Shown: positions 33,333 to 45,374, numbered from the stretch's first letter. The stretch: 64,000 bases of DNA from Hordeum vulgare subsp. vulgare (GCF_904849725.1 NC_058519.1:577633169-577697168), one strand, 5' to 3'. The notes: generated by a model not told the origin, from the letters alone. Translations and numbers: made by a program.

Positions 33333-33451
33333 GGATGCGATCATACCAGCACTAAAGCACCGGATCCCATCAGAACTTCGAAATTAAGCGTGCTTGGGCG
33401 AGAGTAGTACTAGGATGGGTGACCTCCTGGTAAGTCCTCGTGTTGCATTCC
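33333..33451 (+). rRNA. 5S rRNA gene, copy 109
   Basis: C46T, G51A, G99T; T at -1. n=10. Confidence 0.96.
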
Positions 33452-33642
33452 CCTTTTTAAATATATTTTTGCGCCACGTGACAAGGATGACGCGGGAGCG
33501 TGATCTATATGACCTCATTTTCTTATTTTTGACGATTACTGTGTGACTTTTCCCACCGCGCTTGACACCCAACGACTAGTAGTAGTAGTAGTAGTAGTAG
33601 TAGTAGGGGCAAGCATAAGGAACAAATAGATAGTTGCATGTC

Positions 33643-33761
33643 GGATGCGATCATACCAGCACTAAAGCACCGGATCCCATCAGAACTCCGAAGTTAAGCG
33701 TGCTTGGGCGAGAGTAGTACTAGGATGGTTGACCTCCTGGGAAGTCCTCGTGTTGCATTCC
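33643..33761 (+). rRNA. 5S rRNA gene, copy 110
   Basis: G87T (box C). n=8. Confidence 0.96.
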
Positions 33762-33946
33762 CCTTTTTAAATATATTTTTGCGCCACGTGACAAGGATGA
33801 CGCGGGACCGTGATCTATATGACCTCATTTTCTTATTTTTGACGATTACTGTGTGACTTTTCCCACCGCGCTTGACACCCAACGACTAGTAGTAGTAGTA
33901 GTAGTAGTAGGGGCAAGCATAAGGAACAAATAGATAGTTGCATGTC

Positions 33947-34065
33947 GGATGCGATCATACCAGCACTAAAGCACCGGATCCCATCACAACTCCGAAGTTA
34001 AGCGTGCTTGGGCGAGAGTAGTACTAGGATGGGTGACCTCCTGGGAAGTCCTCGTGTTGCATTCC
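33947..34065 (+). rRNA. 5S rRNA gene, copy 111
   Basis: G41C; GGGAACGTG spacer; 43-unit TAG array follows. Confidence 0.97.
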
Positions 34066-34190
34066 CCTTTTTAAATATATTTTTGCGCCACGTGACAAGG
34101 ATGACGCGGGAACGTGATCTATATGACCTCATTTTCTTATTTTTGACGATTACTGTGTGACTTTTCCCACCGCGCTTGACACCCAACGAC

Positions 34191-34319
<129 letters not shown>

Positions 34320-34354
34320 GGCAAGCATAAGGAACAAATAGATAGTTGCATGTC

Positions 34355-34473
34355 GGATGCGATCATACCAGCACTAAAGCACCGGATCCCATGAGAACTC
34401 CGAAGTTAAGCGTGCTTGGGCGAGAGTAGTACTAGGATGGGTGACCTCCTGGGAAGTCCTCGTGTTGCATTCC
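34355..34473 (+). rRNA. 5S rRNA gene, copy 112
   Basis: C39G. Confidence 0.97.
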
Positions 34474-34598
34474 CCTTTTTAAATATATTTTTGCGCCACG
34501 TGACAAGGATGACGCGGGAGCGTGATCTATATGACCTCATTTTCTTATTTTTGACGATTACTGTGTGACTTTTCCCACCGCGCTTGACACCCAACGAC

Positions 34599-34655
<57 letters not shown>
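34599..34655 (+). repeat. (TAG)19 microsatellite
   Basis: 57 bp of pure TAG; the matching tract after copy 105 has 15 units. Confidence 0.97.
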
Positions 34656-34691
34656 GGGCAAGCATAAGGAACAAATAGATAGTTGCATGTC

Positions 34692-34810
34692 GGATGCGAT
34701 CATACCAGCACTAAAGCACCGGATCCCATCAGAACTCCGAAGTTAAGCGTGCTTGGGCGAGAGTAGTACTAGGATGGGTGACCTCCTGGAAAGTCCTCGT
34801 GTTGCATTCC
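34692..34810 (+). rRNA. 5S rRNA gene, copy 113
   Basis: G99A. n=12. Confidence 0.97.
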
Positions 34811-34935
34811 CCTTTTTAAATATATTTTTGCGCCACGTGACAAGGATGACGCGGGAGCGTGATCTATATGACCTCATTTTCTTATTTTTGACGATTACTG
34901 TGTGACTTTTCCCACCGCGCTTGACACCCAACGAC

Positions 34936-34971
<36 letters not shown>

Positions 34972-35007
34972 GGGCAAGCATAAGGAACAAATAGATAGTT
35001 GCATGTC

Positions 35008-35126
35008 GGATGCGATCATACCAGCACTAAAGCATCGGATCCCATCAGAACTTCGAAGTTAAGCGTGCTTGGGCGAGAGTAGTACTAGGATGGGTGACCT
35101 CCTGGGAAGTCCTCGTGTTGCATTCC
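35008..35126 (+). rRNA. 5S rRNA gene, copy 114
   Basis: C28T, C46T. n=7. Confidence 0.97.
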
Positions 35127-35308
35127 CCTTTTTAAATATATTTTTGCGCCACGTGACAAGGATGACGCGGGAGCGTGATCTATATGACCTCATTTTCTTA
35201 TTTTTGACGATTACTGTGTGACTTTTCCCACCGCGCTTGACACCCAACGACTAGTAGTAGTAGTAGTAGTAGGGGCAAGCATAAGGAACAAATAGATAGT
35301 TGCATGTC

Positions 35309-35427
35309 GGATGCGATCATACCAGCACTAAAGCACCGGATCCTATCAGAACTCCAAAGTTAAGCGTGCTTGGGCGAGAGTAGTACTAGGATGGGTGACC
35401 TCCTGGGAAGTCCTCGTGTTGCATTCC
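35309..35427 (+). rRNA. 5S rRNA gene, copy 115
   Basis: C36T, G48A. n=13. Confidence 0.97.
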
Positions 35428-35552
35428 CCTTTTTAAATATATTTTTGCGCCACGTGACAAGGATGACGCGGGAGCGTGATCTATATGACCTCATTTTCTT
35501 ATTTTTGACGATTACTGTGTGACTTTTCCCACCGCGCTTGACACCCAACGAC

Positions 35553-35591
<39 letters not shown>

Positions 35592-35627
35592 GGGCAAGCA
35601 TAAGGAACAAATAGATAGTTGCATGTC

Positions 35628-35746
35628 GGATGCGATCATACCAGCACTAAAGCACCGGAGCCCATCAGAACTTCGAAATTAAGCGTGCTTGGGCGAGAGT
35701 AGTACTAGGATGGGTGACCTCCTGGTAAGTCCTCGTGTTGCATTCC
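35628..35746 (+). rRNA. 5S rRNA gene, copy 116
   Basis: T33G, C46T, G51A, G99T. n=10. Confidence 0.96.
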
Positions 35747-35937
35747 CCTTTTTAAATATATTTTTGCGCCACGTGACAAGGATGACGCGGGAGCGTGATC
35801 TATATGACCTCATTTTCTTATTTTTGACGATTACTGTGTGACTTTTCCCACCGCGCTTGACACCCAACGACTAGTAGTAGTAGTAGTAGTAGTAGTAGTA
35901 GGGGCAAGCATAAGGAACAAATAGATAGTTGCATGTC

Positions 35938-36056
35938 GGATGCGATCATACCAGCACTAAAGCACCGGATCCCATCAGAACTCCGAAGTTAAGCGTGCTT
36001 GGGCGAGAGTAGTACTAGGATGGTTGACCTCCTGGGAAGTCCTCGTGTTGCATTCC
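35938..36056 (+). rRNA. 5S rRNA gene, copy 117
   Basis: G87T, but with the 'agc' spacer allele (GGGAGCGTG) instead of the 'acc' of its relatives: a likely exchange inside the unit. n=7. Confidence 0.96.
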
Positions 36057-36238
36057 CCTTTTTAAATATATTTTTGCGCCACGTGACAAGGATGACGCGG
36101 GAGCGTGATCTATATGACCTCATTTTCTTATTTTTGACGATTACTGTGTGACTTTTCCCACCGCGCTTGACACCCAACGACTAGTAGTAGTAGTAGTAGT
36201 AGGGGCAAGCATAAGGAACAAATAGATAGTTGCATGTC

Positions 36239-36357
36239 GGATGCGATCATACCAGCACTAAAGCACCGGATCCTATCAGAACTCCAAAGTTAAGCGTGCT
36301 TGGGCGAGAGTAGTACTAGGATGGGTGACCTCCTGGGAAGTCCCCGTGTTGCATTCC
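36239..36357 (+). rRNA. 5S rRNA gene, copy 118
   Basis: C36T, G48A, T106C; otherwise like copy 115, three units back. n=11. Confidence 0.96.
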
Positions 36358-36482
36358 CCTTTTTAAATATATTTTTGCGCCACGTGACAAGGATGACGCG
36401 GGAGCGTGATCTATATGACCTCATTTTCTTATTTTTGACGATTACTGTGTGACTTTTCCCACCGCGCTTGACACCCAACGAC

Positions 36483-36515
<33 letters not shown>

Positions 36516-36551
36516 GGGCAAGCATAAGGAACAAATAGATAGTTGCATGTC

Positions 36552-36670
36552 GGATGCGATCATACCAGCACTAAAGCACCGGATCCCATCAGAACTTCGA
36601 AATTAAGCGTGCTTGGGCGAGAGTAGTACTAGGATGGGTGACCTCCTGGTAAGTCCTCGTGTTGCATTCC
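36552..36670 (+). rRNA. 5S rRNA gene, copy 119
   Basis: C46T, G51A, G99T. n=10. Confidence 0.96.
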
Positions 36671-36861
36671 CCTTTTTAAATATATTTTTGCGCCACGTGA
36701 CAAGGATGACGCGGGAGCGTGATCTATATGACCTCATTTTCTTATTTTTGACGATTACTGTGTGACTTTTCCCACCGCGCTTGACACCCAACGACTAGTA
36801 GTAGTAGTAGTAGTAGTAGTAGTAGGGGCAAGCATAAGGAACAAATAGATAGTTGCATGTC

Positions 36862-36980
36862 GGATGCGATCATACCAGCACTAAAGCACCGGATCCCATC
36901 AGAACTCCGAAGTTAAGCGTGCTTGGGCGAGAGTAGTACTAGGATGGTTGACCTCCTGGGAAGTCCTCGTGTTGCATTCC
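36862..36980 (+). rRNA. 5S rRNA gene, copy 120
   Basis: G87T (box C). n=7. Confidence 0.96.
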
Positions 36981-37162
36981 CCTTTTTAAATATATTTTTG
37001 CGCCACGTGACAAGGATGACGCGGGACCGTGATCTATATGACCTCATTTTCTTATTTTTGACGATTACTGTGTGACTTTTCCCACCGCGCTTGACACCCA
37101 ACGACTAGTAGTAGTAGTAGTAGTAGGGGCAAGCATAAGGAACAAATAGATAGTTGCATGTC

Positions 37163-37281
37163 GGATGCGATCATACCAGCACTAAAGCACCGGATCCCAT
37201 CAGAACTCCGAAGTTAAGCGTGCTTGGGCGAGAGTAGTACTAGGATGGGTGACCTCCTGGGAAGTCCTCGTGGTGCATTCC
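37163..37281 (+). rRNA. 5S rRNA gene, copy 121
   Basis: T111G; spacer GCGGTAGCG shared with copy 138, 5,181 bp on. n=6. Confidence 0.96.
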
Positions 37282-37460
37282 CCTTTTTAAATATATTTTT
37301 GCGCCACGTGACAAGGATGACGCGGTAGCGTGATCTATATGACCTCATTTTCTTATTTTTGACGATTACTGTGTGACTTTTCCCACCGCGCTTGACACCC
37401 AACGACTAGTAGTAGTAGTAGTAGGGGCAAGCATAAGGAACAAATAGATAGTTGCATGTC

Positions 37461-37578
37461 GGATGCGATCATACCAGCACTAAAGCACCGGATCCCATCA
37501 GAACTCCGAAGTTAAGCGTGCTTGGGCGAGAGTAGTACTAGGATGGGTGACCTCCTGGAAGTCCTCGTGTTGCATTCC
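37461..37578 (+). rRNA. 5S rRNA gene, copy 122 (one G deleted)
   Basis: 118 nt; one G lost from the GGG at 97-99, at the end of box C. First of eleven copies with this deletion. Effect on function unknown. n=9. Confidence 0.9.
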
Positions 37579-37766
37579 CCTTTTTAAATATATTTTTGCG
37601 CCACGTGACAAGGATGACGCGGGAGCGTGATCTATATGACCTCATTTTCTTATTTTTGACGATTACTGTGTGACTTTTCCCACCGCGCTTGACACCCAAC
37701 GACTAGTAGTAGTAGTAGTAGTAGTAGTAGGGGCAAGCATAAGGAACAAATAGATAGTTGCATGTC

Positions 37767-37885
37767 GGATGCGATCATACCAGCACTAAAGCACCGAATC
37801 CCATCAGAACTTCGAAGTTAAGCGTGCTTGGGCGAGAGTAGTACTAGGATGGGTGACCTCCTGGGAAGTCCTCGTGTTGCATTCC
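37767..37885 (+). rRNA. 5S rRNA gene, copy 123
   Basis: G31A, C46T; spacer TACAGTGTG. n=6. Confidence 0.97.
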
Positions 37886-38064
37886 CCTTTTTAAATATAT
37901 TTTTGCGCCACGTGACAAGGATGACGCGGGAGCGTGATCTATATGACCTCATTTTCTTATTTTTGACGATTACAGTGTGACTTTTCCCACCGCGCTTGAC
38001 ACCCAACGACTAGTAGTAGTAGTAGTAGGGGCAAGCATAAGGAACAAATAGATAGTTGCATGTC

Positions 38065-38182
38065 GGATGCGATCATACCAGCACTAAAGCACCGGATCCC
38101 ATCAGAACTCCGAAGTTAAGCGTGCTTGGGCGAGAGTAGTACTAGGATGGGTGACCTCCTGGAAGTCCTCGTGTTGCATTCC
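38065..38182 (+). rRNA. 5S rRNA gene, copy 124 (one G deleted)
   Basis: 118 nt, G lost at 97-99, otherwise consensus. n=8. Confidence 0.9.
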
Positions 38183-38367
38183 CCTTTTTAAATATATTTT
38201 TGCGCCACGTGACAAGGATGACGCGGGAGCGTGATCTATATGACCTCATTTTCTTATTTTTGACGATTACTGTGTGACTTTTCCCACCGCGCTTGACACC
38301 CAACGACTAGTAGTAGTAGTAGTAGTAGTAGGGGCAAGCATAAGGAACAAATAGATAGTTGCATGTC

Positions 38368-38486
38368 GGATGCGATCATACCAGCACTAAAGCACCGGAT
38401 CCCATCAGAACTTCGAAGTTAAGCGTGCTTGGGCGAGAGTAGTACTAGGATGGGTGACCTCCTGGGAAGTCCTCGTGTTGCATTCC
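38368..38486 (+). rRNA. 5S rRNA gene, copy 125
   Basis: C46T. n=10. Confidence 0.97.
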
Positions 38487-38677
38487 CCTTTTTAAATATA
38501 TTTTTGCGCCACGTGACAAGGATGACGCGGGAGCGTGATCTATATGACCTCATTTTCTTATTTTTGACGATTACTGTGTGACTTTTCCCACCGCGCTTGA
38601 CACCCAACGACTAGTAGTAGTAGTAGTAGTAGTAGTAGTAGGGGCAAGCATAAGGAACAAATAGATAGTTGCATGTC

Positions 38678-38796
38678 GGATGCGATCATACCAGCACTAA
38701 AGCACCGGATCCCATCAGAACTTCAAAGTTAAGCGTGCTTGGGCGAGAGTAGTACTAGGATGGGTGACCTCCTGGGAAGTCCTCGTGTTGCATTCC
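38678..38796 (+). rRNA. 5S rRNA gene, copy 126
   Basis: C46T, G48A; spacer TACAGTGTG. n=6. Confidence 0.97.
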
Positions 38797-38975
38797 CCTT
38801 TTTAAATATATTTTTGCGCCACGTGACAAGGATGACGCGGGAGCGTGATCTATATGACCTCATTTTCTTATTTTTGACGATTACAGTGTGACTTTTCCCA
38901 CCGCGCTTGACACCCAACGACTAGTAGTAGTAGTAGTAGGGGCAAGCATAAGGAACAAATAGATAGTTGCATGTC

Positions 38976-39093
38976 GGATGCGATCATACCAGCACTAAAG
39001 CACCGGAACCCATCAGAACTCCGAAGTTAAGCGTGCTTGGGCGAGAGTAGTACTAGGATGGGTGACCTCCTGGAAGTCCTCGTGTTGCATTCC
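38976..39093 (+). rRNA. 5S rRNA gene, copy 127 (one G deleted)
   Basis: 118 nt; T33A plus G lost at 97-99; twin of copy 144. n=10. Confidence 0.9.
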
Positions 39094-39284
39094 CCTTTTT
39101 AAATATATTTTTGCGCCACGTGACAAGGATGACGCGGGAGCGTGATCTATATGACCTCATTTTCTTATTTTTGACGATTACTGTGTGACTTTTCCCACCG
39201 CGCTTGACACCCAACGACTAGTAGTAGTAGTAGTAGTAGTAGTAGTAGGGGCAAGCATAAGGAACAAATAGATAGTTGCATGTC

Positions 39285-39403
39285 GGATGCGATCATACCA
39301 GCACTAAAGCACCGGATCCCATCAGAACTTCGAAGTTAAGCGTGCTTGGGCGAGAGTAGTACTAGGATGGGTGACCTCCTGGGAAGTCCTCGTGTTGCAT
39401 TCC
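39285..39403 (+). rRNA. 5S rRNA gene, copy 128
   Basis: C46T; spacer ACACCTAACG and a TAA in the tract. n=9. Confidence 0.97.
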
Positions 39404-39591
39404 CCTTTTTAAATATATTTTTGCGCCACGTGACAAGGATGACGCGGGAGCGTGATCTATATGACCTCATTTTCTTATTTTTGACGATTACTGTGTGACT
39501 TTTCCCACCGCGCTTGACACCTAACGACTAGTAGTAGTAGTAGTAGTAATAGTAGGGGCAAGCATAAGGAACAAATAGATAGTTGCATGTC

Positions 39592-39710
39592 GGATGCGAT
39601 CATACCAGCACTAAAGCACCGGATCCCATCAGAATTCCAAAGTTAACCGTGCTTGGGCGAGAGTAGTACTAGGATGGGTGACCTCCTGGGAAGTCCTCGT
39701 GTTGCATTCC
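39592..39710 (+). rRNA. 5S rRNA gene, copy 129
   Basis: C44T, G48A, G56C (box A); spacer TACTATGTG. Same haplotype in copies 146, 153 and 197. n=10. Confidence 0.96.
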
Positions 39711-39901
39711 CCTTTTTAAATATATTTTTGCGCCACGTGACAAGGATGACGCGGGAGCGTGATCTATATGACCTCATTTTCTTATTTTTGACGATTACTA
39801 TGTGACTTTTCCCACCGCGCTTGACACCCAACGACTAGTAGTAGTAGTGGTAGTAGTAGTAGTAGGGGCAAGCATAAGGAACAAATAGATAGTTGCATGT
39901 C

Positions 39902-40020
39902 GGATGCGATCATACCAGCACTAAAGCACCGAATCCCATCAAAACTCCGAAGTTAAGCGTGCTTGGGCGAGAGTAGTACTAGGATGGGTGACCTCTTGGG
40001 AAGTCCTCGTGTTGCATTCC
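39902..40020 (+). rRNA. 5S rRNA gene, copy 130
   Basis: G31A, G41A, C95T. n=7. Confidence 0.96.
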
Positions 40021-40202
40021 CCTTTTTAAATATATTTTTGCGCCACGTGACAAGGATGACGCGGGAGCGTGATCTATATGACCTCATTTTCTTATTTTTG
40101 ACGATTACTGTGTGACTTTTCCCACCGCGCTTGACACCCAACGACTAGTAGTAGTAGTAGTAGTAGGGGCAAGCATAAGGAACAAATAGATAGTTGCATG
40201 TC

Positions 40203-40320
40203 GGATGCGATCATACCAGCACTAAAGCACCGGATCCCATCAGAACTCCAAAGTTAAGCGTGCTTGGGCGAGAGTAGTACTAGGATGGGTGACCTCCTGG
40301 AAGTCCTCGTGTTGCATTCC
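40203..40320 (+). rRNA. 5S rRNA gene, copy 131 (one G deleted)
   Basis: 118 nt; G48A plus G lost at 97-99. Its twin copy 148 keeps the G. n=12, followed by one extra G. Confidence 0.9.
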
Positions 40321-40445
40321 CCTTTTTAAATATATTTTTGCGCCACGTGACAAGGATGACGCGGGAGCGTGATCTATATGACCTCATTTTCTTATTTTTG
40401 ACGATTACTGTGTGACTTTTCCCACCGCGCTTGACACCCAACGAC

Positions 40446-40481
<36 letters not shown>

Positions 40482-40518
40482 GGGGCAAGCATAAGGAACA
40501 AATAGATAGTTGCATGTC

Positions 40519-40637
40519 GGATGCGATCATACCAGCACTAAAGCACCGGATCCCATCAGAACTTCGAAATTAAGCGTGCTTGGGCGAGAGTAGTACTAGG
40601 ATGGGTGACCTCCTGGTAAGTCCTCGTGTTGCATTCC
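40519..40637 (+). rRNA. 5S rRNA gene, copy 132
   Basis: C46T, G51A, G99T, here not followed by a G87T copy. n=9. Confidence 0.96.
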
Positions 40638-40825
40638 CCTTTTTAAATATATTTTTGCGCCACGTGACAAGGATGACGCGGGAGCGTGATCTATATGACC
40701 TCATTTTCTTATTTTTGACGATTACTGTGTGACTTTTCCCACCGCGCTTGACACCCAACGACTAGTAGTAGTAGTAGTAGTAGTAGTAGGGGCAAGCATA
40801 AGGAACAAATAGATAGTTGCATGTC

Positions 40826-40944
40826 GGATGCGATCATACCAGCACTAAAGCACCGGATCCCATCAGAACTCCGAAGTTAAGCGTGCTTGGGCGAGAGTAG
40901 TACTAGGATGGGTGACCTCCTGGGAAGTCCTCGTGTTGCATTCC
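40826..40944 (+). rRNA. 5S rRNA gene, copy 133
   Basis: Consensus gene. n=7. Confidence 0.97.
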
Positions 40945-41126
40945 CCTTTTTAAATATATTTTTGCGCCACGTGACAAGGATGACGCGGGAGCGTGATCTA
41001 TATGACCTCATTTTCTTATTTTTGACGATTACTGTGTGACTTTTCCCACCGCGCTTGACACCCAACGACTAGTAGTAGTAGTAGTAGTAGGGGCAAGCAT
41101 AAGGAACAAATAGATAGTTGCATGTC

Positions 41127-41245
41127 GGATGCGATCATACCAGCACTAAAGCACCGAATCCCATCAGAACTCCGAAGTTAAGCGTGCTTGGGCGAGAGTA
41201 GTACTAGGATGGGTGACCTCTTGGGAAGTCCTCGTGTTGCATTCC
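41127..41245 (+). rRNA. 5S rRNA gene, copy 134
   Basis: G31A, C95T (box C). n=6. Confidence 0.97.
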
Positions 41246-41424
41246 CCTTTTTAAATATATTTTTGCGCCACGTGACAAGGATGACGCGGGAGCGTGATCT
41301 ATATGACCTCATTTTCTTATTTTTGACGATTACTGTGTGACTTTTCCCACCGCGCTTGACACCCAACGACTAGTAGTAGTAGTAGTAGGGGCAAGCATAA
41401 GGAACAAATAGATAGTTGCATGTC

Positions 41425-41543
41425 GGATGCGATCATACCAGCACTAAAGCACCGGATCCCATCAGAACTCCAAAGTTAAGCGTGCTTGGGCGAGAGTAGT
41501 ACTAGGATGGGTGACCTCCTGGGAAGTCCTCGTGTTGCATTCC
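41425..41543 (+). rRNA. 5S rRNA gene, copy 135
   Basis: G48A. n=12, and the GGG after the tract is lost. Confidence 0.97.
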
Positions 41544-41668
41544 CCTTTTTAAATATATTTTTGCGCCACGTGACAAGGATGACGCGGGAGCGTGATCTAT
41601 ATGACCTCATTTTCTTATTTTTGACGATTACTGTGTGACTTTTCCCACCGCGCTTGACACCCAACGAC

Positions 41669-41704
<36 letters not shown>

Positions 41705-41737
41705 CAAGCATAAGGAACAAATAGATAGTTGCATGTC

Positions 41738-41856
41738 GGATGCGATCATACCAGCACTAAAGCACCGGATCCCATCAGAACTTCGAAATTAAGCGTGCTT
41801 GGGCGAGAGTAGTACTAGGATGGGTGACCTCCTGGTAAGTCCTCGTGTTGCATTCC
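41738..41856 (+). rRNA. 5S rRNA gene, copy 136
   Basis: C46T, G51A, G99T. n=8, followed by an extra G. Confidence 0.96.
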
Positions 41857-42042
41857 CCTTTTTAAATATATTTTTGCGCCACGTGACAAGGATGACGCGG
41901 GAGCGTGATCTATATGACCTCATTTTCTTATTTTTGACGATTACTGTGTGACTTTTCCCACCGCGCTTGACACCCAACGACTAGTAGTAGTAGTAGTAGT
42001 AGTAGGGGGCAAGCATAAGGAACAAATAGATAGTTGCATGTC

Positions 42043-42161
42043 GGATGCGATCATACCAGCACTAAAGCACCGGATCCCATCAGAACTCCGAAGTTAAGCG
42101 TGCTTGGGCGAGAGTAGTACTAGGATGGGTGACCTCCTGGGAAGTCCTCGTGTTGCATTCC
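42043..42161 (+). rRNA. 5S rRNA gene, copy 137
   Basis: Consensus gene. n=7. Confidence 0.97.
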
Positions 42162-42343
42162 CCTTTTTAAATATATTTTTGCGCCACGTGACAAGGATGA
42201 CGCGGGAGCGTGATCTATATGACCTCATTTTCTTATTTTTGACGATTACTGTGTGACTTTTCCCACCGCGCTTGACACCCAACGACTAGTAGTAGTAGTA
42301 GTAGTAGGGGCAAGCATAAGGAACAAATAGATAGTTGCATGTC

Positions 42344-42462
42344 GGATGCGATCATACCAGCACTAAAGCACCGGATCCCATCAGAACTCCGAAGTTAAGC
42401 GTGCTTGGGCGAGAGTAGTACTAGGATGGGTGACCTCCTGGGAAGTCCTCGTGTTGCATTCC
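42344..42462 (+). rRNA. 5S rRNA gene, copy 138
   Basis: Consensus gene; spacer GCGGTAGCG; twin of copy 121 without T111G. n=6. Confidence 0.97.
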
Positions 42463-42641
42463 CCTTTTTAAATATATTTTTGCGCCACGTGACAAGGATG
42501 ACGCGGTAGCGTGATCTATATGACCTCATTTTCTTATTTTTGACGATTACTGTGTGACTTTTCCCACCGCGCTTGACACCCAACGACTAGTAGTAGTAGT
42601 AGTAGGGGCAAGCATAAGGAACAAATAGATAGTTGCATGTC

Positions 42642-42759
42642 GGATGCGATCATACCAGCACTAAAGCACCGGATCCCATCAGAACTCCGAAGTTAAGCGT
42701 GCTTGGGCGAGAGTAGTACTAGGATGGGTGACCTCCTGGAAGTCCTCGTGTTGCATTCC
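42642..42759 (+). rRNA. 5S rRNA gene, copy 139 (one G deleted)
   Basis: 118 nt, G lost at 97-99; twin of copy 122. n=9. Confidence 0.9.
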
Positions 42760-42947
42760 CCTTTTTAAATATATTTTTGCGCCACGTGACAAGGATGACG
42801 CGGGAGCGTGATCTATATGACCTCATTTTCTTATTTTTGACGATTACTGTGTGACTTTTCCCACCGCGCTTGACACCCAACGACTAGTAGTAGTAGTAGT
42901 AGTAGTAGTAGGGGCAAGCATAAGGAACAAATAGATAGTTGCATGTC

Positions 42948-43066
42948 GGATGCGATCATACCAGCACTAAAGCACCGAATCCCATCAGAACTTCGAAGTT
43001 AAGCGTGCTTGGGCGAGAGTAGTACTAGGATGGGTGACCTCCTGGGAAGTCCTCGTGTTGCATTCC
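42948..43066 (+). rRNA. 5S rRNA gene, copy 140
   Basis: G31A, C46T; twin of copy 123. n=6. Confidence 0.97.
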
Positions 43067-43245
43067 CCTTTTTAAATATATTTTTGCGCCACGTGACAAG
43101 GATGACGCGGGAGCGTGATCTATATGACCTCATTTTCTTATTTTTGACGATTACAGTGTGACTTTTCCCACCGCGCTTGACACCCAACGACTAGTAGTAG
43201 TAGTAGTAGGGGCAAGCATAAGGAACAAATAGATAGTTGCATGTC

Positions 43246-43363
43246 GGATGCGATCATACCAGCACTAAAGCACCGGATCCCATCAGAACTCCGAAGTTAA
43301 GCGTGCTTGGGCGAGAGTAGTACTAGGATGGGTGACCTCCTGGAAGTCCTCGTGTTGCATTCC
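43246..43363 (+). rRNA. 5S rRNA gene, copy 141 (one G deleted)
   Basis: 118 nt, G lost at 97-99; tract begins TAT. n=7. Confidence 0.9.
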
Positions 43364-43545
43364 CCTTTTTAAATATATTTTTGCGCCACGTGACAAGGAT
43401 GACGCGGGAGCGTGATCTATATGACCTCATTTTCTTATTTTTGACGATTACTGTGTGACTTTTCCCACCGCGCTTGACACCCAACGACTATTAGTAGTAG
43501 TAGTAGTAGGGGCAAGCATAAGGAACAAATAGATAGTTGCATGTC

Positions 43546-43664
43546 GGATGCGATCATACCAGCACTAAAGCACCGGATCCCATCAGAACTTCGAAGTTAA
43601 GCGTGCTTGGGCGAGAGTAGTACTAGGATGGGTGACCTCCTGGGAAGTCCTCGTGTTGCATTCC
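43546..43664 (+). rRNA. 5S rRNA gene, copy 142
   Basis: C46T. n=8. Confidence 0.97.
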
Positions 43665-43849
43665 CCTTTTTAAATATATTTTTGCGCCACGTGACAAGGA
43701 TGACGCGGGAGCGTGATCTATATGACCTCATTTTCTTATTTTTGACGATTACTGTGTGACTTTTCCCACCGCGCTTGACACCCAACGACTAGTAGTAGTA
43801 GTAGTAGTAGTAGGGGCAAGCATAAGGAACAAATAGATAGTTGCATGTC

Positions 43850-43968
43850 GGATGCGATCATACCAGCACTAAAGCACCGGATCCCATCAGAACTTCGAAG
43901 TTAAGCGTGCTTGGGCGAGAGTAGTACTAGGATGGGTGACCTCCTGGGAAGTCCTCGTGTTGCATTCC
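43850..43968 (+). rRNA. 5S rRNA gene, copy 143
   Basis: C46T; spacer TACAGTGTG. n=6. Confidence 0.97.
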
Positions 43969-44147
43969 CCTTTTTAAATATATTTTTGCGCCACGTGACA
44001 AGGATGACGCGGGAGCGTGATCTATATGACCTCATTTTCTTATTTTTGACGATTACAGTGTGACTTTTCCCACCGCGCTTGACACCCAACGACTAGTAGT
44101 AGTAGTAGTAGGGGCAAGCATAAGGAACAAATAGATAGTTGCATGTC

Positions 44148-44265
44148 GGATGCGATCATACCAGCACTAAAGCACCGGAACCCATCAGAACTCCGAAGTT
44201 AAGCGTGCTTGGGCGAGAGTAGTACTAGGATGGGTGACCTCCTGGAAGTCCTCGTGTTGCATTCC
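44148..44265 (+). rRNA. 5S rRNA gene, copy 144 (one G deleted)
   Basis: 118 nt; T33A plus G lost at 97-99. n=10. Confidence 0.9.
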
Positions 44266-44456
44266 CCTTTTTAAATATATTTTTGCGCCACGTGACAAGG
44301 ATGACGCGGGAGCGTGATCTATATGACCTCATTTTCTTATTTTTGACGATTACTGTGTGACTTTTCCCACCGCGCTTGACACCCAACGACTAGTAGTAGT
44401 AGTAGTAGTAGTAGTAGTAGGGGCAAGCATAAGGAACAAATAGATAGTTGCATGTC

Positions 44457-44575
44457 GGATGCGATCATACCAGCACTAAAGCACCGGATCCCATCAGAAC
44501 TTCGAAGTTAAGCGTGCTTGGGCGAGAGTAGTACTAGGATGGGTGACCTCCTGGGAAGTCCTCGTGTTGCATTCC
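44457..44575 (+). rRNA. 5S rRNA gene, copy 145
   Basis: C46T; spacer ACACCTAACG; starts the 2,152-bp duplicated block. n=9. Confidence 0.97.
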
Positions 44576-44763
44576 CCTTTTTAAATATATTTTTGCGCCA
44601 CGTGACAAGGATGACGCGGGAGCGTGATCTATATGACCTCATTTTCTTATTTTTGACGATTACTGTGTGACTTTTCCCACCGCGCTTGACACCTAACGAC
44701 TAGTAGTAGTAGTAGTAGTAATAGTAGGGGCAAGCATAAGGAACAAATAGATAGTTGCATGTC

Positions 44764-44882
44764 GGATGCGATCATACCAGCACTAAAGCACCGGATCCCA
44801 TCAGAATTCCAAAGTTAACCGTGCTTGGGCGAGAGTAGTACTAGGATGGGTGACCTCCTGGGAAGTCCTCGTGTTGCATTCC
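44764..44882 (+). rRNA. 5S rRNA gene, copy 146
   Basis: C44T, G48A, G56C. n=10, one TGG. Confidence 0.96.
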
Positions 44883-45073
44883 CCTTTTTAAATATATTTT
44901 TGCGCCACGTGACAAGGATGACGCGGGAGCGTGATCTATATGACCTCATTTTCTTATTTTTGACGATTACTATGTGACTTTTCCCACCGCGCTTGACACC
45001 CAACGACTAGTAGTAGTAGTGGTAGTAGTAGTAGTAGGGGCAAGCATAAGGAACAAATAGATAGTTGCATGTC

Positions 45074-45192
45074 GGATGCGATCATACCAGCACTAAAGCA
45101 CCGAATCCCATCAAAACTCCGAAGTTAAGCGTGCTTGGGCGAGAGTAGTACTAGGATGGGTGACCTCCTGGGAAGTCCTCGTGTTGCATTCC
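45074..45192 (+). rRNA. 5S rRNA gene, copy 147
   Basis: G31A, G41A. n=7. Confidence 0.97.
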
Positions 45193-45374
45193 CCTTTTTA
45201 AATATATTTTTGCGCCACGTGACAAGGATGACGCGGGAGCGTGATCTATATGACCTCATTTTCTTATTTTTGACGATTACTGTGTGACTTTTCCCACCGC
45301 GCTTGACACCCAACGACTAGTAGTAGTAGTAGTAGTAGGGGCAAGCATAAGGAACAAATAGATAGTTGCATGTC

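Larger units (their letters stand above)
37163..40518 (+). repeat. Segmental duplication D, left arm (copies 121-131)
   Basis: Eleven units matching copies 138-148 at an offset of 5,181 bp falling to 5,172 bp through TAG changes. Shared markers: GCGGTAGCG spacer, one-G deletions in copies 122/139, 124/141 and 127/144, and the C44T/G48A/G56C haplotype. Confidence 0.86.
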
